In this document: piece after piece, positions 44,351 to 51,696 of the stretch
How the letters are laid out: every line of letters begins with the position of its first letter
Position numbering within the stretch: the first letter of the stretch is position 1
Origin: Chthoniobacterales bacterium
GTDB lineage: Bacteria > Verrucomicrobiota > Verrucomicrobiia > Chthoniobacterales > UBA10450
Direction: 5' to 3'
Assembly: GCA_013815325.1 (NCBI GenBank)
Contig: JACDGM010000007.1
Coordinates: 1 to 61,414, forward strand
DNA: 61,414 nt
The notes under the pieces: model-generated
The model's input: only the letters and a program-made list of their open reading frames with translations
Database searches by the model: none
What the model was told of the DNA's origin: nothing
Program-made: the position numbers and the translations under genes

Positions 44351-44578
44351 GCATTGTTCATTTCCCTGGAGCAGCCCGCGGCGGCGATGGTGAAAGACGC
44401 CGCATCAGCCGGCTTCTACGAAAGCCCGAACGGGAAAAAATATGCGCGCCTGCAGTTGCTTACGATCGAGGCTCTCCTTGACGGCACGCAACGGGCCGAG
44501 CATCCGGATTACGAGCCGGACCTGAACTTCAAGAAGGCGAAAGCGGAAGCGGCGGGCGAGCAGCAGCCCCTAATTTGA
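44351..44578 (+). pseudogene. Methyltransferase 3'-end repeat, copy 1
   Basis: It encodes the last 75 or so residues of a Mod-like DNA methyltransferase: A-L-F-I-S-L-E-Q-P, A-G-F-Y-E-S-P-N-G-K-K-Y-A, R-L-Q-L-L-T-I-E-A-L and E-Q-Q-P-L-I with TGA. It is intact in frame but has no methylase core and no start. The left edge falls inside DedA. It is followed after about 190 bp by the glycosyltransferase gene. Confidence 0.85.
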
Positions 44579-44704
44579 ACGCCCAGCGTCACGCGAGCAT
44601 TGACACTATTCGTCTGCGCACGAATGGCTGGAAGGGGCCTCGCCGGTTGCGCTGCGATGACTGGCGGCAACCGGACTGAGGAACAGAGTTTCCCGGATAC
44701 TTGG

Positions 44705-44727
44705 GTTCCCAAACGGAGTTTGGGAAC
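44705..44727. repeat. Palindrome GTTCCCAAAC-GGA-GTTTGGGAAC
   Basis: Perfect 10-bp arms with a three-base loop upstream of the glycosyltransferase gene. A worn relative (TTCTCAAACAGTGTTTGGTAAC) lies at 50979-51000, directly before repeat copy 3, so this dyad also seems to be associated with the methyltransferase repeats. Confidence 0.8.
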
Positions 44728-44771
44728 AAGGGAACGAACGAGTGAAAGGAGGATCGTTGGGAACGAAGGAA

Positions 44772-46298
44772 ATGATGCGCGCGAACGTTTTCGCGAGGTG
44801 GAAGGCTGTCATTGCGATCGTGCTCCTGACAGTTGTCACGCGCTTGCCGTCGGTGCTGCATCCCAGGGCAATTGATGACGAGGCGATCTACGCGGTGGTT
44901 GCCAACGAGATCGTGGAAGGTGGGAAACCTTATGTTGACGCAGTGGAACGCAAACCGCCGCTCTTGTTCTGGACGTATGCCGGAGTGTTTGAGGTGGCGG
45001 GAGAATACAACTGGCGTGCGCTCCACGTCGTCGCGCTCCTGTGGACTCTTGCTACGATGGGCGGCCTGTATGTTATCGGCCGCGAGTTGTTCGACCGGCC
45101 TACGGGCCTGACCGCGGCGCTGCTTGCCAGCGTCTTCGGGAGCTTCGCGACTTGGAAGAATCTCGCCTTCAACGGCGAGATTATGATGAACCTGCCTCTG
45201 GTCTGGGCGTGGGCGATCGGCTTGGGGCGGAGCCACTCAAGGTTTCGACCGGAGCTGCTCGCGGCGGGCGCGCTGCTCGGCACTGCCTTTTTGCTTAAGC
45301 AGCCTGGTGCCATCGCCGCAGTGCCATTAGCGATCTACCTGCTTCTGCCCAGCTATCGCAGGAGCCGCGGTCGAGCCAAAGGCGAATCGGTGGCACAAGC
45401 CGCGATCCTGACGGCGGGTTTTCTCGGGGCTTTGGCGTCTGTGGCGACGATTCTCGCTTATCAAGGCATCTTGCGCGAGGCATCCTATTGGACGGTGGCC
45501 GATCATACCGTGCCGCATGTGTTTTGGGAGAAGGGCATCATGCAGTCGCTGAGCTTTGCGGCGATCTGCTTGCCATTGCTCATCGGCACTGCTCTGGCGT
45601 TGCGCGGCGAAGGGGATCTTTGGGCGGACAAGACGGCGGAGAGAATCGCGCTCTTCGGGTTGCTCGGAGCATCGATGATCGGAGCGGCAGCGGGCGCGCG
45701 ATTCTACCCGCACTACTATATCCAGCTGCTCCCGCCGCTCGTGCTCCTGGCGGCTCCCGCGTATGCGGCAGTGTGGCGACAAAAGGTGCAACCGCGTTGG
45801 TGGATGCCAGGACCGTTGATCATGCAGACTTGGCTGGCCTTGACCGTCGTTGCGTTTTTCGTTCTTCACTGGCAAGGTCTGGCCGCGCGACGCCAACCAA
45901 CAGTAGCCGGACGCTACCTCGCGAAGAACTCGGCGCCCAACGACCGGATTTTCGTCTGGGGACAGTTCCCAGAAATCTATCTTGATGCGGGCCGCCGGCC
46001 CGCATCCCGCTACATCGCGACCTTTCCGTTGACCGGCTATGTTTTCGGCGGGCGAGTGCCAGGCTTGAACACGCACGACCGTATCCGACTCGGAGTCTGG
46101 GACAAGCTGGCAGTGGATTTTGCCTTGCATCCGCCCGAGTACGTTATCGACACGGAAGCCGGTCCCGAGGCGCTTTATCCGATCCGGAATTTTCCAAGAT
46201 TAGCCGGACTGCTGGAGCGAGGATATCAAGCGACTGCGTGGACGCCGGAGGGGGTGATCTTTCACAAACGCTCCGGTGATCTTGCTGTGCCGAAGTAA
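44772..46298 (+). CDS. Membrane glycosyltransferase, GT39/ArnT-like
   Basis: About 508 residues from ATG 44772 (MMRANVFARWKAVIAI). N-terminal helix, then the catalytic loop with D-D-E-A-I-Y-A (acidic pair of PMT/ArnT enzymes) and further helices such as A-A-L-L-A-S-V-F-G-S-F. K-P-P-L-L-F-W, ahead of the second helix, is also family-like. It probably transfers a sugar from a lipid-phosphate donor to a periplasmic acceptor. Its tie to the metal genes is only positional. An upstream start at 44742 overlaps the palindrome region and is less likely. Confidence 0.82.
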   Translation: MMRANVFARWKAVIAIVLLTVVTRLPSVLHPRAIDDEAIYAVVANEIVEGGKPYVDAVERKPPLLFWTYAGVFEVAGEYNWRALHVVALLWTLATMGGLYVIGRELFDRPTGLTAALLASVFGSFATWKNLAFNGEIMMNLPLVWAWAIGLGRSHSRFRPELLAAGALLGTAFLLKQPGAIAAVPLAIYLLLPSYRRSRGRAKGESVAQAAILTAGFLGALASVATILAYQGILREASYWTVADHTVPHVFWEKGIMQSLSFAAICLPLLIGTALALRGEGDLWADKTAERIALFGLLGASMIGAAAGARFYPHYYIQLLPPLVLLAAPAYAAVWRQKVQPRWWMPGPLIMQTWLALTVVAFFVLHWQGLAARRQPTVAGRYLAKNSAPNDRIFVWGQFPEIYLDAGRRPASRYIATFPLTGYVFGGRVPGLNTHDRIRLGVWDKLAVDFALHPPEYVIDTEAGPEALYPIRNFPRLAGLLERGYQATAWTPEGVIFHKRSGDLAVPK

Positions 46299-46320
46299 CG
46301 GTGCTCGGTAGTTCCTGAAG

Positions 46321-46473
46321 GTGAACCAGCCTTACTACGACGACAATTTGCAGGTGCTGCGGGAACACATGGCGGATGAGTCGGTAGACCTGATCTATCT
46401 CGATCCGCCGTTTAACTCGAATCGCGATTACAACCTGCTCTTCAAGTCACCGAAAGGAGTCACGAGCGGCTAG
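46321..46473 (+). pseudogene. DNA methyltransferase 5' fragment
   Basis: From GTG 46321 the frame reads V-N-Q-P-Y-Y-D-D-N-L-Q-V-L-R-E-H-M, then V-D-L-I-Y-L-D-P-P-F-N-S-N and L-L-F-K-S-P-K-G, ending at TAG 46471-46473. This is the N-terminus of the N4/N6 methyltransferases whose catalytic motif is D-P-P-[FY]. It is truncated after 50 residues. It is the only 5' fragment found against five 3' fragments, and probably the front part of the same gene family. Confidence 0.8.
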
Positions 46474-46585
46474 GTGCCGGCGAATCCGCTCGCCGAACTG
46501 TTCGCGATCAGATCAGCGTCTGCTGCTCCGCGTCGCTCTCGGAGGAGTTGTGAAACGATGCCTCCTCAATACCTTCACCGGGGCC

Positions 46586-46624
46586 AAAAGAAAAAGCCAG
46601 GCCGGCCATAAGCCGACCTGGCCT
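46586..46624 (-). terminator. Rho-independent terminator of the small lipoprotein gene
   Basis: On the minus strand GCCAGGTCGGC pairs with GCCGGCCTGGC (11 bp, one G-T pair) around loop TTATG and is followed by TTTTTCTTTT. It lies about 40 bp beyond the stop of the lipoprotein gene. Confidence 0.88.
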
Positions 46625-46662
46625 TTCCGGTTAGAGTTATCCGCAGACGGAGAACCGGACGG

Positions 46663-46785
46663 TTATTTCGAGTAGGCGGGTGCTTGTGTTGTCGTTGCCG
46701 CCTCTTTATGCTGCGCGCAAGCCCCCAGACTTAATGCAGTGGCCGCCGCCACGGCCACGATCATGATTGCTTTGAAGATTTTCAT
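46663..46785 (-). CDS. Small lipoprotein, 40 aa
   Basis: The product starts MKIFKAIMIVAVAAATALS and has a lipobox at L-G-A-C, then A-Q-H-K-E-A-A-T-T-T-Q-A-P-A-Y-S-K. It is an outer- or inner-membrane lipoprotein of only about 18 mature residues. AAAGGAGG lies about 11 bases ahead of ATG 46785 and a strong terminator follows, so the gene is monocistronic and probably well expressed. Resembles entericidin-size lipoproteins in form only; no function is assigned. Confidence 0.75.
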   Translation of the reverse strand: MKIFKAIMIVAVAAATALSLGACAQHKEAATTTQAPAYSK

Positions 46786-47047
46786 TTAATATCTCGCCTC
46801 CTTTCCCTGCAGTTGGAGCCGTGATTTAGGCAGCTACGATCAGGCGCGCAACGCTTTTATCGATTTTTTCTGAGGCCGCATTCGAAGTGTCGGAAATGGC
46901 CAACCTCCAAACGAAAGTCGAAAAAGTCTTTCTAGGCTTGGTAAGGCGGAAGACTCCGGTTGTGTTGCCTTCCCGCTAATATCGTAGCTTGGCACCGAAG
47001 GAAGCCGGGGGATTTGATTCTCCGCGCCCCTAGGCTATGGCAGGCAT

Positions 47048-47650
47048 ATGACCAAACTTTTTTTTGCGCGGCGTTTCCGCTCCAATCTCATCATTTTCAC
47101 TCTGGCGGCGCCATTGGCATTCGCCGCTTATCCCCCATCTGCCACGGCGCGTTCCCGCGGCGAACTCGTTCTCGCCACTTCGGCGGAAGATGCAGCCTTA
47201 AGGGCGCGACTCGTAGCGTTATCTCCGAGCGTTAATCCAGACGAAGCTCGGCGCGTTGCCTACGTCGCCTACACGACGGGATTAGAGCTAGCCCGCAAAT
47301 GGCAGATGGTCTCATCGCCAACCGTCCAGTGTTTTCTCATTAACATCGGAGTGAAGAAAGGAGGATACTGTTATCAATTTGCCACCGAGTTACTGCTGCG
47401 GTTGGATGCGCAGAAGCTAAAAACGCTCGAGCTCCACTGGGCTGAATCTGATGCGGGAACTGACACCGAGCATAATGTCATCGCAGTCACCGCCCGGGGC
47501 CGACCTTTTGCCCAGGGTATCGAGCTGGATAACTGGCGGCACTCGGGACATCTGCTGTGGGGGCCGCTTAGTGGTGACCCTTCTCACACCTGGCAGGAAA
47601 ACAAAGATGCACTCGCTCGCCGGTTAAATCCCAGGCGCGGTCGCGGCTGA
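47048..47650 (+). CDS. Exported conserved hypothetical protein
   Basis: A 200-residue product with an N-terminal hydrophobic stretch (S-N-L-I-I-F-T-L-A-A-P-L-A-F-A-A) that may be cleaved. The core G-G-Y-C-Y-Q-F-A, L-E-L-H-W-A-E-S-D, T-E-H-N-V-I-A-V-T-A and G-I-E-L-D-N-W-R-H-S-G matches a conserved hypothetical family found in several phyla. Its Cys and His pattern could be a papain/transglutaminase-like Cys-His pair, but that is speculation. The gene lies between the 5' and 3' fragments of the methyltransferase. Confidence 0.65.
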   Translation: MTKLFFARRFRSNLIIFTLAAPLAFAAYPPSATARSRGELVLATSAEDAALRARLVALSPSVNPDEARRVAYVAYTTGLELARKWQMVSSPTVQCFLINIGVKKGGYCYQFATELLLRLDAQKLKTLELHWAESDAGTDTEHNVIAVTARGRPFAQGIELDNWRHSGHLLWGPLSGDPSHTWQENKDALARRLNPRRGRG

Positions 47651-47834
47651 TCGACCCAAGCGTCCCGACAGCGGGGGATTCTTCAAAAAACGAAAGCGGA
47701 AACGGCCGTGCAACGGGCGTGACAGCGTGCCTGAGAGTTCGTCGGGTTGCTCGCTTGCGTGCGACCGCGGCAGCGTCGCGCCGCTCGCTTAAGCTTCTCC
47801 GGCTGCGCTGAGTTACCAACGCCATCGAAGTAGA

Positions 47835-48276
47835 AGTTAACTAGTTGCAGTGGCGGGCGGTGTCGCTCGTGGAAGCGCAGCCGTTCCAGCAAAGAAGAAG
47901 GCGCAAATGCCGGCATCGATGGCGTAAAGTTCTTTCGCCATCTCGACCGCAAGGAAGTGCGCAAGATCGCGGTGAGCGTGAAGGGCGGCGGGATCAAGCC
48001 CGATGACGTGCGTGCACTTAGTCATGTCCGTGAGCGAGAAGGCGGATATGGCATTGTTTATTTCCCTGGAGCAGGCGACGGCGGCGATGGTGAAGGACGC
48101 CCCATCAGTCGGCTTCTACGAAAGCCCGAACGGGAAAAATATGCGCGCCTGCGGTTGCTTACGATCGAGGCTCTCCTTGATGGCACGCAACGGGCCGAGC
48201 ATCCGGATTACGAGCCGGATCTGATTTCAAGAAGGCGAGAGCGGAAGCGGCGGGCGAGCAGCAGTCGCTGATTTAA
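47835..48276 (+). pseudogene. Methyltransferase 3'-end repeat, copy 2 (longest)
   Basis: The longest copy, covering about the last 145 residues: V-S-L-V-E-A-Q-P-F-Q, G-I-D-G-V-K-F-F, V-K-G-G-G-I-K-P-D-D-V-R-A-L-S-H-V, A-L-F-I-S-L-E-Q and the shared tail. It has at least two frameshifts (near 48140 and 48225), so it is inactive. It ends at TAA 48274-48276 and is followed by the arsenic operon on the opposite strand. Confidence 0.82.
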
Positions 48277-48305
48277 GTGCGAGCTGCGGGCGGGAGTAGC
48301 AGTGG

Positions 48306-48701
48306 CTATTTCAGATCAGCCAGTGTGGCGCGCACCTTTTGCTCGATGAGATCGCGCACCTGGTTGAATTCGGCTGGTGGAAGGTTCTTAGGGTCGGGTA
48401 TCTGCCAGCCCGCCCGGCACCTGGCTCTCACGACCGGGCACGAGTCTCCGCAACCCATTGTCGCAACGAAATCGTATTCCACCTGCGGGATGTCATCGAG
48501 CGACTTGGAGCCGTGGGTGGATAGGTCATAGCCAACCTCCCGCATCGCTGCGACTGCTTTCGGGTTTACTACACCGGATGGTTGCGATCCGGCACTGTAG
48601 GCTTCCACTGCAGCGCCGCCATGGATTCGCGCGAAGGCTTCCGCCATTTGGCTCCGGTTGGAATTCTCGACACAGACAAAAAGGAGGCGTTTCTTTGTCA
48701 T
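48306..48701 (-). CDS. arsC: Arsenate reductase, LMW-phosphatase type
   Basis: From ATG 48701 the 131-residue product carries the P-loop V-C-V-E-N-S-N-R-S-Q (nucleophilic Cys at about residue 10) and the two redox Cys in A-T-M-G-C-G-D-S-C-P. It reduces arsenate to arsenite, probably with thioredoxin. Its start overlaps the GNAT stop by four bases (ATGA). Last gene of the arsenic operon. Confidence 0.93.
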   Translation of the reverse strand: MTKKRLLFVCVENSNRSQMAEAFARIHGGAAVEAYSAGSQPSGVVNPKAVAAMREVGYDLSTHGSKSLDDIPQVEYDFVATMGCGDSCPVVRARCRAGWQIPDPKNLPPAEFNQVRDLIEQKVRATLADLK

Positions 48702-49147
48702 GCAACGTCTCTCGCCATCGGTGTTGCACCCGAAATATCTTCCCATCCGTCCCGAAGCCAAAACGCGTGCCCTCCGGGATTATCCTCGGCCACGAGGATG
48801 ATCGCCCGCACGATACCGGCCGCCCGCAGGCCTGCCATGCACTCGCCGACGAGCAATTTTGCGATGCCACACTCACGGTAAGCGGGCGCAACGGCGAGAT
48901 GATAAATGAATCCGCGACGGCCGTCGTGACCACATAGAACCGCGCCCGCGATCCTGGCACCGTCCAGGGCGACACGGCTGAGCCCGGGGTTGCGCGAGAG
49001 ATAGCGGCCGATTTCTTCCGGTGAGTCACCTTCTGCGATCTCCACCCCGTCGGCTTCCGCCCAGAGCTTCGCTATCAGCGGGTAGTCGGATACGAGCAGT
49101 TCGCGCGTTTGAATTCCAGAGGGCGCTTCGATCGGTGCGTCGTTCAT
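48698..49147 (-). CDS. GNAT acetyltransferase, ArsN-like
   Basis: A 149-residue protein (MNDAPIEAPSGIQTRELLVS) with the GNAT motif A-V-A-P-A-Y-R-E-C-G-I-A-K-L-L (acetyl-CoA loop; R/Q-x-x-G-x-A) and N-P-G-G-H-A-F-W. ArsN-type enzymes detoxify arsinothricin or related organoarsenicals; the location between aqpS and arsC makes this a natural guess, though other GNAT substrates are possible. Stop and start overlap with neighbours on both sides, so expression is tightly coupled. Confidence 0.8.
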   Translation of the reverse strand: MNDAPIEAPSGIQTRELLVSDYPLIAKLWAEADGVEIAEGDSPEEIGRYLSRNPGLSRVALDGARIAGAVLCGHDGRRGFIYHLAVAPAYRECGIAKLLVGECMAGLRAAGIVRAIILVAEDNPGGHAFWLRDGWEDISGATPMARDVA

Positions 49148-49862
49148 GTCGCCCTCTCCAATGCGGACGTATCGCAACAACCCCTCTCGCGCACGCAAAT
49201 GCAAAGGGGCACTGCCAGCAATGCCCCCGCGACCGGAGCTATAAGGTAAATCCACAAGGACGTGAAATGACCCGCGACCAGGGCCGGAGCGAGTGAGCGC
49301 GCGGGGTTCATCGAAGCGCCGCAAATCGGGCCGGCGAACATGGCTTCGAGTGCAATCACGCCGCCGATGGCAATGCCAGCGGTTATGCCTTTCTCCTTCG
49401 CGCCTAGAGAGACATTGAGAATAACGAGCATAAGAAGCGCGGTGAGTAGGAACTCCAGGCCGAACGACTGCAGCGCGCTGCCTGCGGGCAGAGTGATCCC
49501 TAACAATCGATCAGTGGGAAAAAGCAGGTGCAAAAGCGCACTTGCCGCAATCGCGCCCGCGATCTGGCTCACGATGAAACGCATACCCTCTGCTGCCGGC
49601 ATTCGGCAGCGGCGACGAAGCCAATAGTAACAGCAGGATTAATGTGGGCGCCGGAGATGTCCCCGAAGGTATAAATCATCGCCATCACGATGAGGCCGAA
49701 TGTGAGAGCAATGCCGACGTGTGAGACCGTTCCTCCCGCAATGTCGTTAATGACGATCGCGCCCGTGCCCGCGAAGACGAGGGCGAAGGTGCCGAGGAAT
49801 TCCGAAATGCATCTCTTGCTGGCGGGGCTCAGCGGGCGCTGTTGCTTAGGTCCAAATGTCAT
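49144..49862 (-). pseudogene. aqpS: Aquaglyceroporin AqpS-like, single-base frameshift
   Basis: A MIP-family channel in two frames. The first half from ATG 49862 ([20 protein letters not shown]) includes [11 protein letters not shown] and the first N-P-A box ([10 protein letters not shown]). The second half has the second box G-A-S-M-N-P-A-R-S and a last helix. The break is near 49600, where one base is missing between G-F-V-A-A and M-P-A-A-E-G. In known ars operons of this kind AqpS lets arsenite leave the cell; no ArsB/ACR3 gene is seen here. A good ribosome site (AGGAAG) supports 49862. Confidence 0.85.
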
Positions 49863-50019
49863 ATGACTTCCTAGAACGAGCAGCATCGTGACGGCAAGCG
49901 CTCCATAGCTCCAGCGGTTCGCTCCCGTTTGGAGACAGAGCCCGAACGTTACCAACGTCATCGTCATCTGAGCGCCACTGCGACACGTAAAACCCGATAG
50001 CTTGGGCGCGCTTCATTCG

Positions 50020-50373
50020 CTATGCGAGCAAGGCTCCATCCGGTGCGTCGGCCTTTGTGCGGAGCTTAGCGAGGGCGCGAAGATCACGTTTGAAGATGGA
50101 GTCTGTCTGCACGCAGTCCTGCAAGCACTTCAAGTTCGCCTGCAGCTCGGCATCGCGCTTCTTCGGCAACGAATAAATCATCCAATTTTGGTCGCGCTCC
50201 GCCACGACCATCCCCCTCTCGCGCAGGTAGGCGAGGTGCTTTGAAATCTTCACCTGCGGCTCATCGAGGATCTCCTGGAAATGACAGACACAGAGCGGCG
50301 TCTGACTTAGCAGATGGAGAATGCGCAGCCGGGTTGGATCGCAGAAGCATTGGTAGATTCGGATGAGATCCAT
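50020..50373 (-). CDS. arsR: ArsR-family metalloregulator
   Basis: From ATG 50373 the product (117 residues) has winged helix features: C-D-P-T-R-L-R-I-L-H-L-L, the metal motif L-C-V-C-H-F in the alpha-3 helix and K-I-S-K-H-L-A-Y-L-R. The C-x-C motif is the As(III)/Sb(III) sensing site of typical ArsR repressors. It probably represses this operon. It starts 7 bp after the DUF6428 gene. An upstream extension in frame to 50502 overlaps that gene and was rejected. Confidence 0.93.
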   Translation of the reverse strand: MDLIRIYQCFCDPTRLRILHLLSQTPLCVCHFQEILDEPQVKISKHLAYLRERGMVVAERDQNWMIYSLPKKRDAELQANLKCLQDCVQTDSIFKRDLRALAKLRTKADAPDGALLA

Positions 50374-50380
50374 GAGTGTG

Positions 50381-50857
50381 TTAGCAGCAGCTCGGGGCTG
50401 CTGCGGTCTCGGCAGTCTCTCCGCTTCCACAGCCTTCGCCATCGATCCCGCACTTCTCCTTCGCGAGACAATCGGTGTGCTTCTCTCCGAGCTGCAGCTC
50501 AATCTGTTCGCCCGCTACTCGCGCCGTCGTGACCGGATATTGCGCCACCACACAGCAGTCATACTCCACTTCCACATCGAGATCGTCGTGCGGGAGGACC
50601 TGCGCACCCAGATCGAGGATCTTCGCAAAAGTCCCAGCATCCAGGCGATGCTCAACGTCGTCTGCCACATAGGTCCCAAGCAGGCATGTATCGGCTTTAT
50701 CGTGCAGCGTCCCACCGCAGTCGATAAAGCGTTTTGTCACATGGCCGACTTCGGTGATGTGGAAATGCGCGGCGACCTGATCGCCATCGGGCAAAATAAA
50801 ACGCGGATAAGCCGAAGGATGTGAGCGGAGAATAGTTTTCAGTTCGTTAAGCTTCAT
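50381..50857 (-). CDS. DUF6428 protein with Cys-rich tail
   Basis: A 158-residue product from ATG 50857 (MKLNELKTILRSHPSAYPRF). The family core is P-D-G-D-Q-V-A-A-H-F-H-I-T-E-V-G and F-I-D-C-G-G-T-L-H. The tail is Cys-rich (C-L-A-K-E-K-C, E-G-C-G-S-G-E, A-P-S-C-C), a plausible arsenite or metal site not seen in the standard family members I recall. It is first in the arsenic operon, so it may be a metalloid-binding or sensory accessory protein. Function unproven. Confidence 0.7.
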   Translation of the reverse strand: MKLNELKTILRSHPSAYPRFILPDGDQVAAHFHITEVGHVTKRFIDCGGTLHDKADTCLLGTYVADDVEHRLDAGTFAKILDLGAQVLPHDDLDVEVEYDCCVVAQYPVTTARVAGEQIELQLGEKHTDCLAKEKCGIDGEGCGSGETAETAAAPSCC

Positions 50858-51003
50858 AACAGCGCGAGCATATACCGGCATCGGCATATTCGTCAAGCCG
50901 CCTGCTCGAAGTGAGCTGAGCGTTCGTTAGTCGCAGGCGCTGCGATGACCGGCGACAATGGGAGTGGGGACACGTGCGTTCTCAAACAGTGTTTGGTAAC
51001 GAG

Positions 51004-51171
51004 GGCTTCTACGAAACCCAAACGGGAAAAAATATCCGCGCCTGCAGTTGCTTACGATCGAGGCTCTCCTTGATGGCACGCAACGGGCCGAGCATCCGGA
51101 TTACGAGCCCGATCTGAACTTCAAAGAAGGCGAGAGCGGAAGCCGACTTGGAGCAGCAGTCACTGATCTGA
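51004..51171 (+). pseudogene. Methyltransferase 3'-end repeat, copy 3
   Basis: Begins at the codons for G-F-Y-E and covers only the last 55 or so residues with several small changes, ending at TGA 51169-51171. It is preceded by a worn copy of the GTTCCCAAAC/GTTTGGGAAC palindrome and followed after about 75 bp by the small leader gene of the CDF module. Confidence 0.8.
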
Positions 51172-51245
51172 AGACCAGCCAATAGGTCGTTCCGCATCGG
51201 ACCATCCCGTTGACGATCGGAAAAATTGGCCTATTCCTTACGCGG

Positions 51246-51569
51246 ATGAAGTTCCCGGTGAGCAAGCGAGCCTTACGGCTGATCGCCAGTCTGATCATGC
51301 TGCTGTTTGTCGGGGACATCATTGCCGATGCGGCGAGCGACCTTGTTCGCGGACCTTGCTCGACGCAGACATCGCAATCCAGCCCCGATCACGGAAAGGC
51401 CCCTTGCCCGCAGTGCGCCTGTGCAATTCATATGGGCGCGGTAGTAATCGCTGACTTGGAATTTCGTTTCAATCGTCCCTTCCAACCTGCCCTCGCTTTG
51501 CGAATAAGGGACGAAGCCGCGCCGCCGCGTTTGGCTGCTTCGATCGATCTCCCCCCGCAGCTGGCTTAG
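51246..51569 (+). CDS. Small leader protein of the CDF module (GDI-D / PPQLA family)
   Basis: From ATG 51246 (107 residues) it starts M-K-F-P-V-S-K-R-A-L-R-L-I-A-S and has the helix L-I-M-L-L-F-V-G-D-I-I-A-D-A, a Cys/His patch H-G-K-A-P-C-P-Q-C-A-C-A-I-H-M, and the end D-E-A-A-P-P-R, S-I-D-L-P-P-Q-L-A. Related to the protein at 37303-37623 in the helix and in the ending. C-x-x-C-x-C-x-x-H looks like a metal site. Likely an exported metal-binding factor of the module; function unknown. A start at 51210 would add 12 residues. Confidence 0.6.
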   Translation: MKFPVSKRALRLIASLIMLLFVGDIIADAASDLVRGPCSTQTSQSSPDHGKAPCPQCACAIHMGAVVIADLEFRFNRPFQPALALRIRDEAAPPRLAASIDLPPQLA

Positions 51570-51696
51570 AGCCGCCCAGCGCAGCTGCGCCTTCGCGCCG
51601 CGCTTTTTTTTGTTGAGGCGCGCCCCGTGCGCTCGTTCCCGACTTGCGTGGGTTGCGCAAAAGTTCCCTCAGGACGCTAACCAGGAAAAACCAATT

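Noticed and set aside
46474-46585. Continuation of the methyltransferase after the TAG at 46471
   Set aside because: No frame after the stop resembles the next methyltransferase motifs, so the fragment truly ends near 46470.
49863-49967. N-terminal extension of the aquaporin to 49967
   Set aside because: A good ribosome site (AGGAAG) precedes ATG 49862, and the extra segment is not part of the MIP fold.
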